Shown: positions 1-9,616 of the stretch, piece by piece
Layout: every line of letters starts with the position of its first letter
Position numbering within the stretch: the first letter of the stretch is position 1
Assembly (NCBI RefSeq): GCF_001667375.1
Contig: NZ_LZIN01000083.1
Coordinates: forward strand, 25,612-89,611
Direction: 5' to 3'
Length of the DNA: 64,000 nt
DNA from: Mycolicibacter sinensis
Lineage (GTDB): Bacteria; Actinomycetota; Actinomycetes; Mycobacteriales; Mycobacteriaceae
Program-made: the position numbers and the translations under genes
Notes under the pieces: model-generated
Told to the model about the DNA's origin: nothing
What the model saw: only the letters and a program-made list of their open reading frames with translations
Database searches by the model: none

Positions 1-455
1 ACCTCAACTACGTCAAGCTCGACGGCGAGGTCGGCATCATCGGCAACGGCGCCGGCCTGGTCATGTCCACGCTGGACGTCACCGCCTACGCCGGTGAGAA
101 GCACGGCGGCGTGAAGCCGGCCAACTTCCTCGACATCGGCGGCGGCGCCTCGGCGGAGATCATGGCTGCCGGGTTGGACGTCATCCTGGGCGACAAGCAG
201 GTCAAGAGTGTGTTCGTCAACGTGTTCGGCGGCATCACCGCGTGCGACGCGGTGGCCAACGGCATCGTGTCGGCGCTGAAGATCCTCGGCGACGCCGCGA
301 CCAAGCCGCTGGTGGTGCGTCTCGATGGCAACAACGTCGAGGAGGGCCGGGCGATCCTGGCCGAGGCCAACCACCCGCTGGTGACCGTTGTCGCCACCAT
401 GGACGAGGCCGCCGACAAGGCCGCCGAGCTGGCGCACGCCGGAAAGGACGCTTGA
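1..455 (+). CDS. sucC: Succinate-CoA ligase (ADP-forming) beta subunit, 3' part
   Basis: This is the C-terminal ~150 residues of the beta subunit of succinyl-CoA synthetase, the TCA-cycle enzyme that makes ATP from succinyl-CoA. The reading frame is open from base 3, so the gene begins outside the window. Visible hallmarks are [16 protein letters not shown], the conserved NFLDIGGGA stretch and VFGGI, all typical of the ligase/CoA domain. It stops two bases before the ATG of sucD, so the two subunits are translationally coupled. Identification is certain; the N-terminal ATP-grasp domain lies outside the window. Confidence 0.97.
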   Translation, partial: LNYVKLDGEVGIIGNGAGLVMSTLDVTAYAGEKHGGVKPANFLDIGGGASAEIMAAGLDVILGDKQVKSVFVNVFGGITACDAVANGIVSALKILGDAATKPLVVRLDGNNVEEGRAILAEANHPLVTVVATMDEAADKAAELAHAGKDA

Positions 456-457
456 GC

Positions 458-1360
<903 letters not shown>

Positions 1361-1372
1361 CAGTTTTCTGCT

Positions 1373-1428
1373 GAGCAGACGTGAAAGCCCCCATTTCAGC
1401 CTGAAATTGGGGGCTTTCGCGTCTGCTC
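1373..1428 (+). terminator. Long hairpin terminator of sucCD (TRIT-like)
   Basis: The arms GAGCAGAC...GAAAGCCCCCATTTCAG and CTGAAATTGGGGGCTTTC...GTCTGCTC pair almost without interruption and no U-tract is needed. The core (GCAGAC, A-rich, GCCCCC) resembles the repeated tuberculosis rho-independent terminators (TRIT) I recall from mycobacteria. A second close copy lies at 2986-3037. Confidence 0.85.
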
Positions 1429-1447
1429 GCCTTAGGAAGGTAAAGCC

Positions 1448-2974
1448 ATGAGCATTGATCCGCGTACGCCCGTCGTCGTCGGCGTCGGGCAGGCCGCCGA
1501 ACGCATCGACGACGCCGACTACCGCGCCATGTCGCCGGTGGAGCTGGCCGCTGCCGCCGCGCAGGCGGCCGTGGAGGACTGCGGCGGGCAGCAGGTCGTA
1601 GCGGCTATCGATGCGGTGGTGGCCACCCGCCAGTTCGAGAATTCGATCCCGAATGCTCCGGCGCCGCTGGGTAAGTCGAACAACTTCCCGCGCTCGGTGG
1701 CCCGTCTGATCGGTGCGGACCCGGCTCGGGCGGTGCTGGACAAGGTGGGTGGTCAGGGGCCGCAGAAGCTGCTCAGCGAGTTCGCCGCCGAGATCGCGGC
1801 CGGCACTGCCGACGTGGTGCTGCTGTGCGGATCGGATGCCACCTCGACGCTGCGTCACTTCGCCAAATCCGACGACAAGCCGGATTTCAGCGAGACCATC
1901 GACGGCCAACTCGAAGACCGGGGTCACGGCCTGGATGAGTTCGTCGAGCGCTACACCGTCATCCACGGGCTCACCGGTGCGCCGGTGCAGTACGGCCTGC
2001 TGGAGAACGCCCGGCGCGCCCGGCTGGGCCGAAGCACCGCCGACTATCTGCAGGCGATGGGCGAACTGTTCGCGCCGATGACCAAGATCGCCGCGAAGAA
2101 CCCATTCTCGGCCTCGCCGGTGGAACGCACGGTCGATGAGCTGACCACGATCAGTGACGCGAACCGGATGATCTGCGACCCCTACCCGCGGCTGCTGGTG
2201 GCGCGCGATCAGGTCAACCAGGGTGCCGCAGCTTTATTGATGTCGGTGGAGGCCGCCCGGCGCCTGGGCGTGCCCGAAGACCGCTGGGTGTATTTGCACG
2301 GCCACGCCGACATGCGTTCCCCGCGCCTGCTGGAACGCTCCGACCTGAGCGCCTATCCCGCCGCCGTGGCCGCCACCACCGAAGCGCTGGCGATGGCCGG
2401 CATCGGCTTCGACGACGTCGCGGCAATGGATCTCTACAGCTGCTTCCCGGTGCCGGTGTTCGCCATTTGTGACGCCTTTCACCTGGCCGCCGACGACCCG
2501 CGCGGCCTGACCCTGACCGGCGGCTTGCCGTTCTTCGGCGGCGCCGGCAACAACTACTCGATGCACGCCATCGCCGAGGCGGTGGCCGCAGCCCGCAGTG
2601 CCCCAGGGCAATTCGCCTTCGTCGGCGCCAACGGCGGCATGATGAGCAAGTATTCGGTCGGCGTGTACTCGGCCGCCCCGGTTCCATGGATGCCGGATCG
2701 CAGTGCCGAACGTCAGGCCCAGATCGACGGCGGCGCAGGCGAGGCCGTCACCGAGCATGCCGAGGGCGCGGCGACGATCGAGACCTACAGCGTCCGTTAC
2801 GACTGGGAGACCCGGACCGGGATCATCATCGGCCGGCTCGACGCCGACGGCAGCCGATTCCTGGCGACCACCGAGGACGACGACCTGGTGGCGCTGTTGT
2901 CCGACGGTGAGCCGCTGGGGGTGCCAATCACGGTGCGCGCCTTGGACTACGGCAACCGCTGCTCGTTGCGCTGA
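1448..2974 (+). CDS. Thiolase-like protein, TLP1 type (acetyl-CoA acetyltransferase family)
   Basis: This 508-residue protein has a thiolase fold followed by an extra C-terminal domain of about 100 residues (from YSVRYDWETRTG) that reads like an OB fold. The architecture matches mycobacterial thiolase-like proteins type 1. In true thiolases the segment before AAEIAAGTADVVL carries the nucleophilic Cys in a C-A/S-S-G motif; here it reads GGQGPQKLL, with no Cys. The glycine-rich GGLPFFGGAGNNYSMH motif with its His is kept. An AGGAAGG ribosome site precedes the ATG by 7 bases. CoA-ester binding is likely; classical thiolysis or condensation is doubtful. The gene sits alone between two copies of the same terminator. 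Confidence 0.85.
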   Translation: MSIDPRTPVVVGVGQAAERIDDADYRAMSPVELAAAAAQAAVEDCGGQQVVAAIDAVVATRQFENSIPNAPAPLGKSNNFPRSVARLIGADPARAVLDKVGGQGPQKLLSEFAAEIAAGTADVVLLCGSDATSTLRHFAKSDDKPDFSETIDGQLEDRGHGLDEFVERYTVIHGLTGAPVQYGLLENARRARLGRSTADYLQAMGELFAPMTKIAAKNPFSASPVERTVDELTTISDANRMICDPYPRLLVARDQVNQGAAALLMSVEAARRLGVPEDRWVYLHGHADMRSPRLLERSDLSAYPAAVAATTEALAMAGIGFDDVAAMDLYSCFPVPVFAICDAFHLAADDPRGLTLTGGLPFFGGAGNNYSMHAIAEAVAAARSAPGQFAFVGANGGMMSKYSVGVYSAAPVPWMPDRSAERQAQIDGGAGEAVTEHAEGAATIETYSVRYDWETRTGIIIGRLDADGSRFLATTEDDDLVALLSDGEPLGVPITVRALDYGNRCSLR

Positions 2975-2985
2975 TTTCTTGCCGA

Positions 2986-3037
2986 GCAGTCGCGAAAGCC
3001 CCCATTTCGGGCCTGGAATGGGGGCTTTCGCGTCTGT
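2986..3037. terminator. Bidirectional hairpin terminator, second copy of the sucD element
   Basis: GAGCAG-T-CGCGAAAGCCCCCATT pairs with AATGGGGGCTTTCGCG-T-CTGTTC. It separates the plus-strand thiolase-like gene from the converging minus-strand oxidoreductase and can serve both. Sequence and layout closely match 1373-1428. Confidence 0.82.
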
Positions 3038-3047
3038 TCGCGCTAGG

Positions 3048-3893
3048 TCAGCCCAACCCCAACTTGCCGGCCAGGCGTTCGACGTAGGCGGCGACTTCGG
3101 CTTCGGACTTGTCGGGCAGGCCGAACAGCGTCTCGGTGACACCGAGTTCGGCCCAGTGCGCCAGCTTCTCGGGTACCGGCTTGAAGTCCAGTGCCACGAT
3201 CTGCGGTGCCCCGTCGCGACCGGCGGCCGCCCAGATGTCCTGCAGCAGCTTGACCGGTGCGTCGATGTCGAAATCCCGCGGCGTGGTGATCCAGCCATCG
3301 GCACTGCGGGCGATCCACTTGAAGTTCTTCTCGGTGCCGGCCGCACCCACCAGCACCGGAACGTGGGACTGCACCGGCTTGGGCCAGGCCCAGCTCGGCC
3401 CGAAGTTGACGAACTCGCCCTCAAAAGAGGCTTCCTCCTGGGTCCACAGCGCGCGCATCGCCTCCAGGTACTCGCGCAGCATGGTGCGTCGCCGCCCCGG
3501 CGGCACCCCGTGATCGGCCAGCTCATCGGTGTTCCAGCCGAACCCGACGCCCAGGCTGACCCGCCCGCCGGAGAGATGATCGAGCGTGGCGATCGATTTG
3601 GCCAGCGTGATCGGATCATGCTCGACCGGCAACGCCACCGCGGTGGACAACCGCACCCGCGAGGTCACCGCGCATGCGGTCCCGAGACTCACCCACGGAT
3701 CCAGCGTGCGCATATACCGGTCATCGGGCAGCGACTCATCCCCGGTCGTGGGATGTGCGGCCTGCCGCTTCACCGGAATGTGGGTGTGCTCGGGGACATA
3801 GAAGGTGGTGAAGCCATGATCATCAGCGAGTTTGGCCGCGGCCGCCGGAGCGATACCACGGTCACTGGTGAACAACACAAGCCCGTAATCCAT
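3048..3893 (-). CDS. LLM-class F420-dependent oxidoreductase (Rv0953c type)
   Basis: This 281-residue protein is a luciferase-like monooxygenase-fold (LLM) reductase. Visible family features are the TIM-barrel start MDYGLVLFTSDRGI, the YVPEHTHIP loop, the LDHLSGGRVSLGVGFGWN motif and PVLVGAAG. Mycobacterial members of this subgroup use the deazaflavin F420 rather than FMN; the substrate cannot be read from sequence. It is transcribed alone, opposite to its neighbours, and ends at the shared terminator. From memory the M. tuberculosis counterpart also follows sucD directly. Confidence 0.88.
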   Translation of the reverse strand: MDYGLVLFTSDRGIAPAAAAKLADDHGFTTFYVPEHTHIPVKRQAAHPTTGDESLPDDRYMRTLDPWVSLGTACAVTSRVRLSTAVALPVEHDPITLAKSIATLDHLSGGRVSLGVGFGWNTDELADHGVPPGRRRTMLREYLEAMRALWTQEEASFEGEFVNFGPSWAWPKPVQSHVPVLVGAAGTEKNFKWIARSADGWITTPRDFDIDAPVKLLQDIWAAAGRDGAPQIVALDFKPVPEKLAHWAELGVTETLFGLPDKSEAEVAAYVERLAGKLGLG

Positions 3894-4038
3894 ATCGGTG
3901 ATTAGAACGTGTTCTTGTTAGGCGGGCAAACGGTGGGGTCCTTTCGTGCGCGGCATTGACCCACCGGGTCCGGCCGCCAGTGCGCTAGCGTGGATGATCG
4001 AACCGCGCCGCACCTGCCCCCAATGCACAGGAGAGGTC

Positions 4039-4917
4039 ATGACCTACTCGCCCGGCAACCCCGGCTACCCGCCTTCCCAACCGCCAGGCTCCTACGGACC
4101 TTCTGGCCCCTCGTTTGCCAAGTCCGGCAGCAGTGATGCCGAGAGCAAGCTGCCGCTGTACCTGCAGATCGCCGTCGTGGTGCTGGGCTTCGGTGTCTAC
4201 CTGGCCAACTTCGGGCCGATCGTGACCGTCACCGATGGCGAGTACCCGCTGATCCTCGGCGACGCCGGCCACACGGTTCCGCTGGCCTTGCTGGCGGCGC
4301 TGCTGGCTGGGGCGGGACTGCTGCCCAAGGCCAAGGTCTACACCGCGGTGGTCGCAGTGATCGCCTCGCTGGGAGCGCTGCTGGCGATCGCGACCATCGC
4401 CGACTCCGGCGGCAGTTACACGATCGGCTGGGGCCTGTGGCTGGTGCTGACCTTCAGCATCCTGCAGGCCGCCGCCGCGATCGGGACACTGCTGCTGGAG
4501 GCCGGCGTCGTCAGTGCGCCGGCCCCGCGCCCCAAATACGACCCGTATGCGCAGTACGGGCTGCCGCCGGGCGGCAACTACTACGGTCAGCCGGGCCAGC
4601 AGGGGTACGGGCATCAGGGCCAGCAGCAGTCGGGATACCCCTCGTACGGCGGCTACCCGTCCGGCGGAGGTTACGGTGCCCAGTCGGGGCCGTCGACCGG
4701 CGGATTCAACTCCGGTGCGCAGCAGGCACAGTCGGCGCAGCAGGGCCCGCCCACGCCGCCGACCGGATTCCCCGGCTTCGGGCAGCCGCAGACCGGCGGT
4801 TCGGGCAGTTCCTCGACGGGTGGCCAGGGCGATTCCGGATCCGGTCAGGGCCAGAGTTCGACCGGCGGCCAGCAGTCGCAGGGCGGCTCCGCCCCGTCGG
4901 GGCCGGCGCAGACCTAA
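4039..4917 (+). CDS. 34 kDa antigen-like Pro/Gly-rich membrane protein (DUF5336, Rv0954 type)
   Basis: This 292-residue protein has a short Pro/Ser/Gly-rich N-terminus, four hydrophobic segments between about residues 40 and 165 ([32 protein letters not shown], a third at [16 protein letters not shown], a fourth at [16 protein letters not shown]) and a long tail of Gln/Gly/Pro/Ser repeats ([16 protein letters not shown]). The ATG at 4039 has an AGGAGAGG site just upstream; the frame extends to 3946 but without that support. The family is the mycobacterial 34 kDa antigenic protein. perM starts 37 bases downstream on the same strand, so co-transcription is likely. Molecular function is not established from sequence. 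Confidence 0.85.
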   Translation: MTYSPGNPGYPPSQPPGSYGPSGPSFAKSGSSDAESKLPLYLQIAVVVLGFGVYLANFGPIVTVTDGEYPLILGDAGHTVPLALLAALLAGAGLLPKAKVYTAVVAVIASLGALLAIATIADSGGSYTIGWGLWLVLTFSILQAAAAIGTLLLEAGVVSAPAPRPKYDPYAQYGLPPGGNYYGQPGQQGYGHQGQQQSGYPSYGGYPSGGGYGAQSGPSTGGFNSGAQQAQSAQQGPPTPPTGFPGFGQPQTGGSGSSSTGGQGDSGSGQGQSSTGGQQSQGGSAPSGPAQT

Positions 4918-4953
4918 CCCGCGCCCGCGCGCCGAGTTGAACGTGCTCGCAGC

Positions 4954-6402
4954 GTGACACCGGTGTCCGGCGGTAGGCCAGGTTCGAACCCGACTCGTGA
5001 CCTGGTTCGGGTCGCATTCGGCCCGTCCGTCGTGGCGTTGACCGTCATCGCAGCGGTGACGCTGCTGCAGTTGCTGATCGCCAACAGCGACATGACCGGG
5101 GCCTCGGGCGCCATTGCCAGCATGTGGCTGGGCGTGCACCAGGTGCCGATCTCGATCGACGGCCGGGAGCTGGGCGTGCTGCCGCTGCTCCCGGTGCTGT
5201 TGATGGTCGCCGGAACCGCGCGGACCACCGCGCAGGCCACCTCGGCGGGCGCCTCCTGGTTCGTCGTCCGCTGGATCGTGGCGTCGGCGCTGGGCGGCCC
5301 GCTGCTGATCGCGGCGGTCTCGCTGGCGATCATCCACGACGCGGCCTCGGTGATCACCGAACTGCAGACCCCGCACGCCCTGAGCGCCTTCGCGCACGTA
5401 CTGGTGGTGCATGCGATCGGCGCGGCGATCGGGGTGGGCCTGCGGATGGGCCCGCGGGTGCTGGCGGAGACGCCGCTGCCGGGCTGGCTGGGCGACTCGC
5501 TGCGGGCCGCGGTCACCGGCATGCTGGCCCTGTTCGGGCTGGCCGGCGCGGTGACGACGGCCTCGCTGGTCCTGCACTGGGGAACCATGCACGAGTTGTA
5601 CGCGATCACCGATTCGTTGTTCGGCCAGCTCAGCCTCACCCTGCTGGCGGTGCTGTACGTGCCCAACGTGCTCGTCGGCGCGACCGCGATAGCGGTCGGA
5701 TCGAGCGCGCAGATCGGCCCGGCGCTGTTCAGCGCGTTCACCGTGCTGGGCGGCGACATCCCGGCGCTGCCCGTCCTGGCCGCGGCGCCCACTCCGCCCC
5801 TAGGCCCGGCGTGGGTGGCCCTGCTGATCATCGGCGCCGCGTCGGGTGTGGCCGTCGGCCAGCAGTGCGCGCGCCGCCCGCTGCCCCTGCTTCCCGCGCT
5901 GGCCAAGGTGCTGACCGCGGCGTTCATCGCGGCATTGACGATGGCCCTATTGGGTTTCGCCGGCGGTGGGCGGCTGGGCAACTTCGGTGAGGTCGGGGTG
6001 GATCAGCTCACCTTCGGCCCCGCGGTGTTCAGCTGGTTCGCCGCCATCGGTGCGCTGACGGTCGTGATGATCGGCGGTGTCGGGCGCGCAGCGGTCAGGA
6101 CACGGCCGATGTTGCCGCCCGCGGCGCCCCGGCAGCCGGAACCGCAGCCCGAACCGGTTCCGGTGCAGGACGAGGTGGTCGATCCGCACGAACCCGGGCA
6201 GCTCTTCGAGCCCGACGAACTCTTCGAACCCGGAGAGGTCATCGAGGGCGGTGAGCTGAGCTGGACGGCCGAACCCGAGCCGCCGCGGGAGTCCCAACCG
6301 CGGGTGTTCGAGTCGCACGCTCCGACCGAGCCGCCCGGACCGCTGGAAGACCCCGAAGACCTGATGTTCACCGACGACGACGGGTTCGACCGGCCCGGAT
6401 AG
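4954..6402 (+). CDS. perM: PerM-type cell-division membrane protein
   Basis: This 482-residue integral membrane protein (DUF6350) has roughly ten hydrophobic helices across residues 20-375 and then a cytosolic acidic, proline-rich tail full of PEP/EPE and LFEP repeats. In M. tuberculosis the homologue Rv0955 (PerM) stabilises the divisome protein FtsB and is needed in chronic infection. Assignment rests on topology, size and position between the 34 kDa antigen-like gene and purN. GTG at 4954 is the only start near the correct N-terminus ([17 protein letters not shown]). Confidence 0.85.
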   Translation: MTPVSGGRPGSNPTRDLVRVAFGPSVVALTVIAAVTLLQLLIANSDMTGASGAIASMWLGVHQVPISIDGRELGVLPLLPVLLMVAGTARTTAQATSAGASWFVVRWIVASALGGPLLIAAVSLAIIHDAASVITELQTPHALSAFAHVLVVHAIGAAIGVGLRMGPRVLAETPLPGWLGDSLRAAVTGMLALFGLAGAVTTASLVLHWGTMHELYAITDSLFGQLSLTLLAVLYVPNVLVGATAIAVGSSAQIGPALFSAFTVLGGDIPALPVLAAAPTPPLGPAWVALLIIGAASGVAVGQQCARRPLPLLPALAKVLTAAFIAALTMALLGFAGGGRLGNFGEVGVDQLTFGPAVFSWFAAIGALTVVMIGGVGRAAVRTRPMLPPAAPRQPEPQPEPVPVQDEVVDPHEPGQLFEPDELFEPGEVIEGGELSWTAEPEPPRESQPRVFESHAPTEPPGPLEDPEDLMFTDDDGFDRPG

Positions 6403-6420
6403 CTCCCCGTTGCCGGAGGC

Positions 6421-6447
6421 AAATCAAGGACTTCTGTCCCTTATATT
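6421..6447 (+). promoter_or_regulatory. DosR-like dormancy box plus AT-rich -10-like element
   Basis: AGGACTTCTGTCCC matches the core of the DosR consensus (GGGACTWWAGTCCC) at 11 of 14 positions, though the outer flanks match poorly. TTATAT follows directly. It lies 30-50 bases before the ATG at 6476. A half-conserved site like this needs testing. Confidence 0.45.
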
Positions 6448-6475
6448 CCGGTCGGCGTCCTGGTCGCATAAAGGC

Positions 6476-6928
6476 ATGACCCGTCTCGTCAGCACGGACG
6501 CCGCCAAGCCCGGGGTCGGAAACCTGCACCGGCTGGCCGGCATGCGCGCCGAAAAGCTCACCAAGCTGGTCCTGCCGCCCGGACACGAACCGATCCTCGA
6601 CATCATGGCGATGATCTGGCTCGACGGCGTGCAGGCCGGGCTCCAGCTGGACGGGGAGCCCACGTCGATCGGGTTGTCGACCCCGCTGGCCGAGGCGTTG
6701 TATCAGCGGTTGGAAGACGCCGAACTCTGCAGCGAATACGACGAGTTCCCGGAGCTGGACGATCGCGACTTCCAGAATCTGGCGTGTGATCGAGTGGAGA
6801 AGATCAGCCGGGGCATCCATCCGGTCGGCCACCCCGATGTGATCTGGGACAAGGTCGAAATCTGGACAGACGGCGTGGCCGCAGCACTGCGAATCACCCG
6901 GGAAGAAGCGCAGCAACAGGCCGGATAG
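6476..6928 (+). CDS. Conserved hypothetical protein, 150 residues
   Basis: I do not recognise this protein. It is soluble-looking, acidic and mostly helical, with LPPGHEPILDIMAMIWLDG near residue 40 and DLDD/ELDDRDF segments; no signal peptide or membrane helix is visible. The ATG at 6476 is preferred over 6410 because homology-like, well-behaved coding sequence (MTRLVSTDAAKPG) begins there and the upstream stretch carries promoter-like sequence. From memory, M. tuberculosis has no gene here between perM and purN. A DosR-like box upstream suggests hypoxia or stress control, which is inference. Confidence 0.7.
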   Translation: MTRLVSTDAAKPGVGNLHRLAGMRAEKLTKLVLPPGHEPILDIMAMIWLDGVQAGLQLDGEPTSIGLSTPLAEALYQRLEDAELCSEYDEFPELDDRDFQNLACDRVEKISRGIHPVGHPDVIWDKVEIWTDGVAAALRITREEAQQQAG

Positions 6929-6960
6929 CCCGGCCGTTCGGGGCGGTAGGCTCTTGCTTC

Positions 6961-7587
6961 GTGCAACCGATCCACGTGGCCCCCCGCGTCCCGGCCCGGC
7001 TGGTGGTGCTGGCGTCGGGGACCGGATCATTGCTCGAGTCGCTGCTGGCCGCGGCGGTGGGCGACTACCCCGCGCGGGTGGTGGCCGTCGGTACCGATCG
7101 GGATTGCCGGGCGGTCCAGATCGCCGCCTCAGCAGACCTGCCGGTGTTCACCGTGCGGCTGGCTGACTACCCCAACCGCGCGGCCTGGGATGCGGCGCTG
7201 ACCGAGGCCACCGCGGCCCACAACCCTGATCTGGTGGTCTCGGCCGGGTTCATGAAAATCCTGGGGTCGGAGTTTCTCACCCGGTTTCTGGGCCGCACCG
7301 TCAACACCCACCCGGCGCTGCTGCCCGCCTTCCCGGGTGCGCACGCCGTACCCGAGGCGCTGGCCTATGGAGTGAAGGTCACCGGCTGCACCGTGCACCT
7401 GGTCGACGCCGGAACCGACACCGGCCCGGTGCTGGCCCAGGAACCGGTCGCCGTGCTCGACGACGACGACGAAGACACCCTGCACGAACGGATCAAGACA
7501 GTGGAGCGCAAGCTCCTGGTGGACGTGCTGGCCGCGTTGGCGACCGGCGGCGTGACCTGGACCGGACGAAAGGCAACCATAGGATGA
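6961..7587 (+). CDS. purN: Phosphoribosylglycinamide formyltransferase
   Basis: This 208-residue enzyme transfers formyl from 10-formyl-THF to GAR in de novo purine synthesis. Features are [14 protein letters not shown] at the N-terminus (phosphate-binding loop), [16 protein letters not shown] with the catalytic Asn and His, and the DAGTDTGPV loop with the catalytic Asp. GTG at 6961 is the start that gives a family-typical N-terminus. The ATG of purH overlaps the stop by 4 bases (ATGA), so the two steps are coupled. Confidence 0.96.
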   Translation: MQPIHVAPRVPARLVVLASGTGSLLESLLAAAVGDYPARVVAVGTDRDCRAVQIAASADLPVFTVRLADYPNRAAWDAALTEATAAHNPDLVVSAGFMKILGSEFLTRFLGRTVNTHPALLPAFPGAHAVPEALAYGVKVTGCTVHLVDAGTDTGPVLAQEPVAVLDDDDEDTLHERIKTVERKLLVDVLAALATGGVTWTGRKATIG

Positions 7588-9149
7588 CCGACGGCAAGCG
7601 ACCGATTCGGCGGGCGTTGATCAGCGTCTACGACAAGACCGGCCTGGTTGATCTGGCCACCGGTCTGCATGCCGCCGGCGTGGATATCGTCTCCACCGGG
7701 TCCACGGCGAAATCGATTGCCGCCAAAGGTATTCCGGTGACACCGGTGGAGCAGCTGACCGGCTTCCCGGAGGTGCTCGACGGCCGGGTCAAGACGTTGC
7801 ACCCGCGGGTGCATGCCGGGCTGCTGGCAGATCTGCGTAAGCCCGAGCATGCCGAGGCGCTGAGCGAACTGGACATCGCTCCGTTCGAGCTGGTGGTGGT
7901 CAACCTGTACCCGTTCAGCGAGACGGTGGACTCCGGTGCCGCCATCGATGAGTGCGTCGAGCAGATCGACATCGGTGGGCCGTCGATGATCCGGGCGGCC
8001 GCCAAGAACCATCCCAGCGTCGCCGTGGTGGTCGACCCGCTCGGCTACGAGGGTGTGCTGGCCGCGGTCAACGCCGGCGGGTTCACCCTCGATGAGCGGA
8101 AACGTCTGGCGGCACTGGCATTCCGGCACACCGCCGAATACGACGTGGCAGTCGCGGGGTGGATGTCGTCGACGCTGGCGCCTGAGGAGTCGCGTCAGGC
8201 GATGCCGGAGTGGGTCGGTCGCACCTACCGCCGGGCGGCGCAGCTGCGCTACGGCGAGAACCCGCACCAGCAGGCCGCTCTCTACTGCGATGCCGCCGCC
8301 TGGCCGGGCTTGGCTCAGGCTGACCAGCTGCACGGAAAAGAGATGTCCTACAACAACTTCACCGATGCGGATGCGGCCTGGCGGGCGGCCTTCGATCACG
8401 AAGAGATCTGCGTGGCGATCATCAAACACGCCAATCCGTGCGGCATCGCGGTCTCGTCGACCTCGGTTGCCGATGCCCACCGCAAGGCCCACGAGTGCGA
8501 TCCGCTGAGCGCCTTCGGCGGGGTGATCGCGGCGAACACCGAGGTCAGCGTCGAGATGGCGGAGTTCGTCAGCGCCATCTTCACCGAGGTGATCGTCGCG
8601 CCGGCCTACGAGCCCGGTGCCGTCGAGATCCTGGCCCGCAAGAAGAACATCCGGGTGCTGGTGGCTTCCGAGCCGCTGCGGGGGGGCACCGAGTGGCGCC
8701 AGGTCAGCGGCGGGCTGCTGATGCAGAGCCGCGACGGCCTCGACGCGCCGGGCGACGACCCGGCGAACTGGACGCTGGCCACCGGGTCGGCGGCCGATCC
8801 CGCCACGCTGGCCGACCTGGCATTCGCCTGGCGCGCCTGCCGCGCAGTCAAGTCGAACGCGATCGTTGTGGCGGCCGACGGCGCCACCGTCGGCGTGGGA
8901 ATGGGCCAGGTCAACCGGGTTGATGCGGCCCGGCTGGCGGTGGAGCGCGGCGGTGAGCGGGTGGCCGGCGCGGTGGCGGCCTCCGATGCGTTCTTCCCGT
9001 TCCCCGACGGCCTGCAGACCCTGACCGCGGCCGGGGTGAAGGCGATCGTGCACCCGGGCGGTTCGGTGCGCGACGACGAGGTGACGGCGGCGGCCGCCGA
9101 GGCCGGCATCACGCTGTACCTGACCGGGGCTCGGCACTTCGCACACTGA
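7584..9149 (+). CDS. purH: Bifunctional AICAR formyltransferase / IMP cyclohydrolase
   Basis: This 521-residue enzyme does the last two steps to IMP. The N-terminal ~200 residues form the MGS-like cyclohydrolase domain ([28 protein letters not shown]). The rest is AICAR formyltransferase with [23 protein letters not shown] and the [11 protein letters not shown] end motif. Length is normal. It overlaps purN by 4 bases. Confidence 0.97.
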   Translation: MTDGKRPIRRALISVYDKTGLVDLATGLHAAGVDIVSTGSTAKSIAAKGIPVTPVEQLTGFPEVLDGRVKTLHPRVHAGLLADLRKPEHAEALSELDIAPFELVVVNLYPFSETVDSGAAIDECVEQIDIGGPSMIRAAAKNHPSVAVVVDPLGYEGVLAAVNAGGFTLDERKRLAALAFRHTAEYDVAVAGWMSSTLAPEESRQAMPEWVGRTYRRAAQLRYGENPHQQAALYCDAAAWPGLAQADQLHGKEMSYNNFTDADAAWRAAFDHEEICVAIIKHANPCGIAVSSTSVADAHRKAHECDPLSAFGGVIAANTEVSVEMAEFVSAIFTEVIVAPAYEPGAVEILARKKNIRVLVASEPLRGGTEWRQVSGGLLMQSRDGLDAPGDDPANWTLATGSAADPATLADLAFAWRACRAVKSNAIVVAADGATVGVGMGQVNRVDAARLAVERGGERVAGAVAASDAFFPFPDGLQTLTAAGVKAIVHPGGSVRDDEVTAAAAEAGITLYLTGARHFAH

Positions 9150-9183
9150 ACTATGGGCTGATAGATGTGTTCGGGGGAGGATC

Positions 9184-9513
9184 ATGACGATGAGGGCAAT
9201 TGGACTTGTCATGGGGCTGGGCATCGCCGCTGCCACGCTGGCGGCTCGCTCTGCCGCGAACGCCTACCCCGGCGACCCGATGGGCACAAACTGTGAATCG
9301 AACGCGCTCGGGGCGCTGTACTGCGACGGTCCGGTGCAGCCGGACGGGTCGTGGACCCGCTGCGTAGACGTTTCCGCGCAACCCGTCTACGGCGGCCCCG
9401 ATGGGGGATGGAACGGATGGACGATGCCAGCGCATCAGTGCTACCACTACGACCCAGCGCAGCCTCCTTTCAAACTTGGTCAGCCGGACCATCACATCGG
9501 CGATGGGCTCTGA
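9184..9513 (+). CDS. Small secreted CDGP-domain protein
   Basis: This 109-residue protein has a Sec signal peptide (about residues 1-27, cleavage after SAANA) and a short mature domain with four Cys and the YCDGPVQPDGSW motif that names the mycobacterial CDGP family. It also has aromatic-rich GGWNGWTMPAHQCYHYD. Members are exported small proteins of unknown function. A GGGGGAGG purine stretch precedes the ATG at 9184. It stands alone between purH and the aminoacylase promoter. Confidence 0.8.
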   Translation: MTMRAIGLVMGLGIAAATLAARSAANAYPGDPMGTNCESNALGALYCDGPVQPDGSWTRCVDVSAQPVYGGPDGGWNGWTMPAHQCYHYDPAQPPFKLGQPDHHIGDGL

Positions 9514-9555
9514 GCTGCGCTCCGATCTCGATGGACGCGGGCACGCACTGACCCC

Positions 9556-9584
9556 TTGACAAAAAGATTGCAGGCGCTCACTAT
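9556..9584 (+). promoter_or_regulatory. Sigma-A-like promoter of the D-aminoacylase-TetR pair
   Basis: A consensus -35 TTGACA (9556-9561), 17-base spacer and CACTAT -10-like hexamer (9579-9584). The -10 overlaps the first of three evenly spaced CTCACT half-sites. Confidence 0.55.
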
Positions 9585-9606
9585 CTAACTCACTGCCTTA
9601 AGTGAG
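9577..9606. promoter_or_regulatory. Candidate TetR operator with three CTCACT half-sites
   Basis: CTCACT at 9577 and 9589, and the inverted AGTGAG at 9601, begin exactly 12 bases apart. The last two form an inverted repeat ending two bases into the ribosome-binding site of the next gene. The likely ligand is the TetR protein encoded at 11396. Confidence 0.5.
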
Positions 9607-9616
9607 GAGTGCCGTC

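Noticed and set aside
7365..9236. 623-residue minus-strand open frame
   Set aside because: It runs opposite to purN and purH, which have complete motifs. High GC keeps the reverse frame open.
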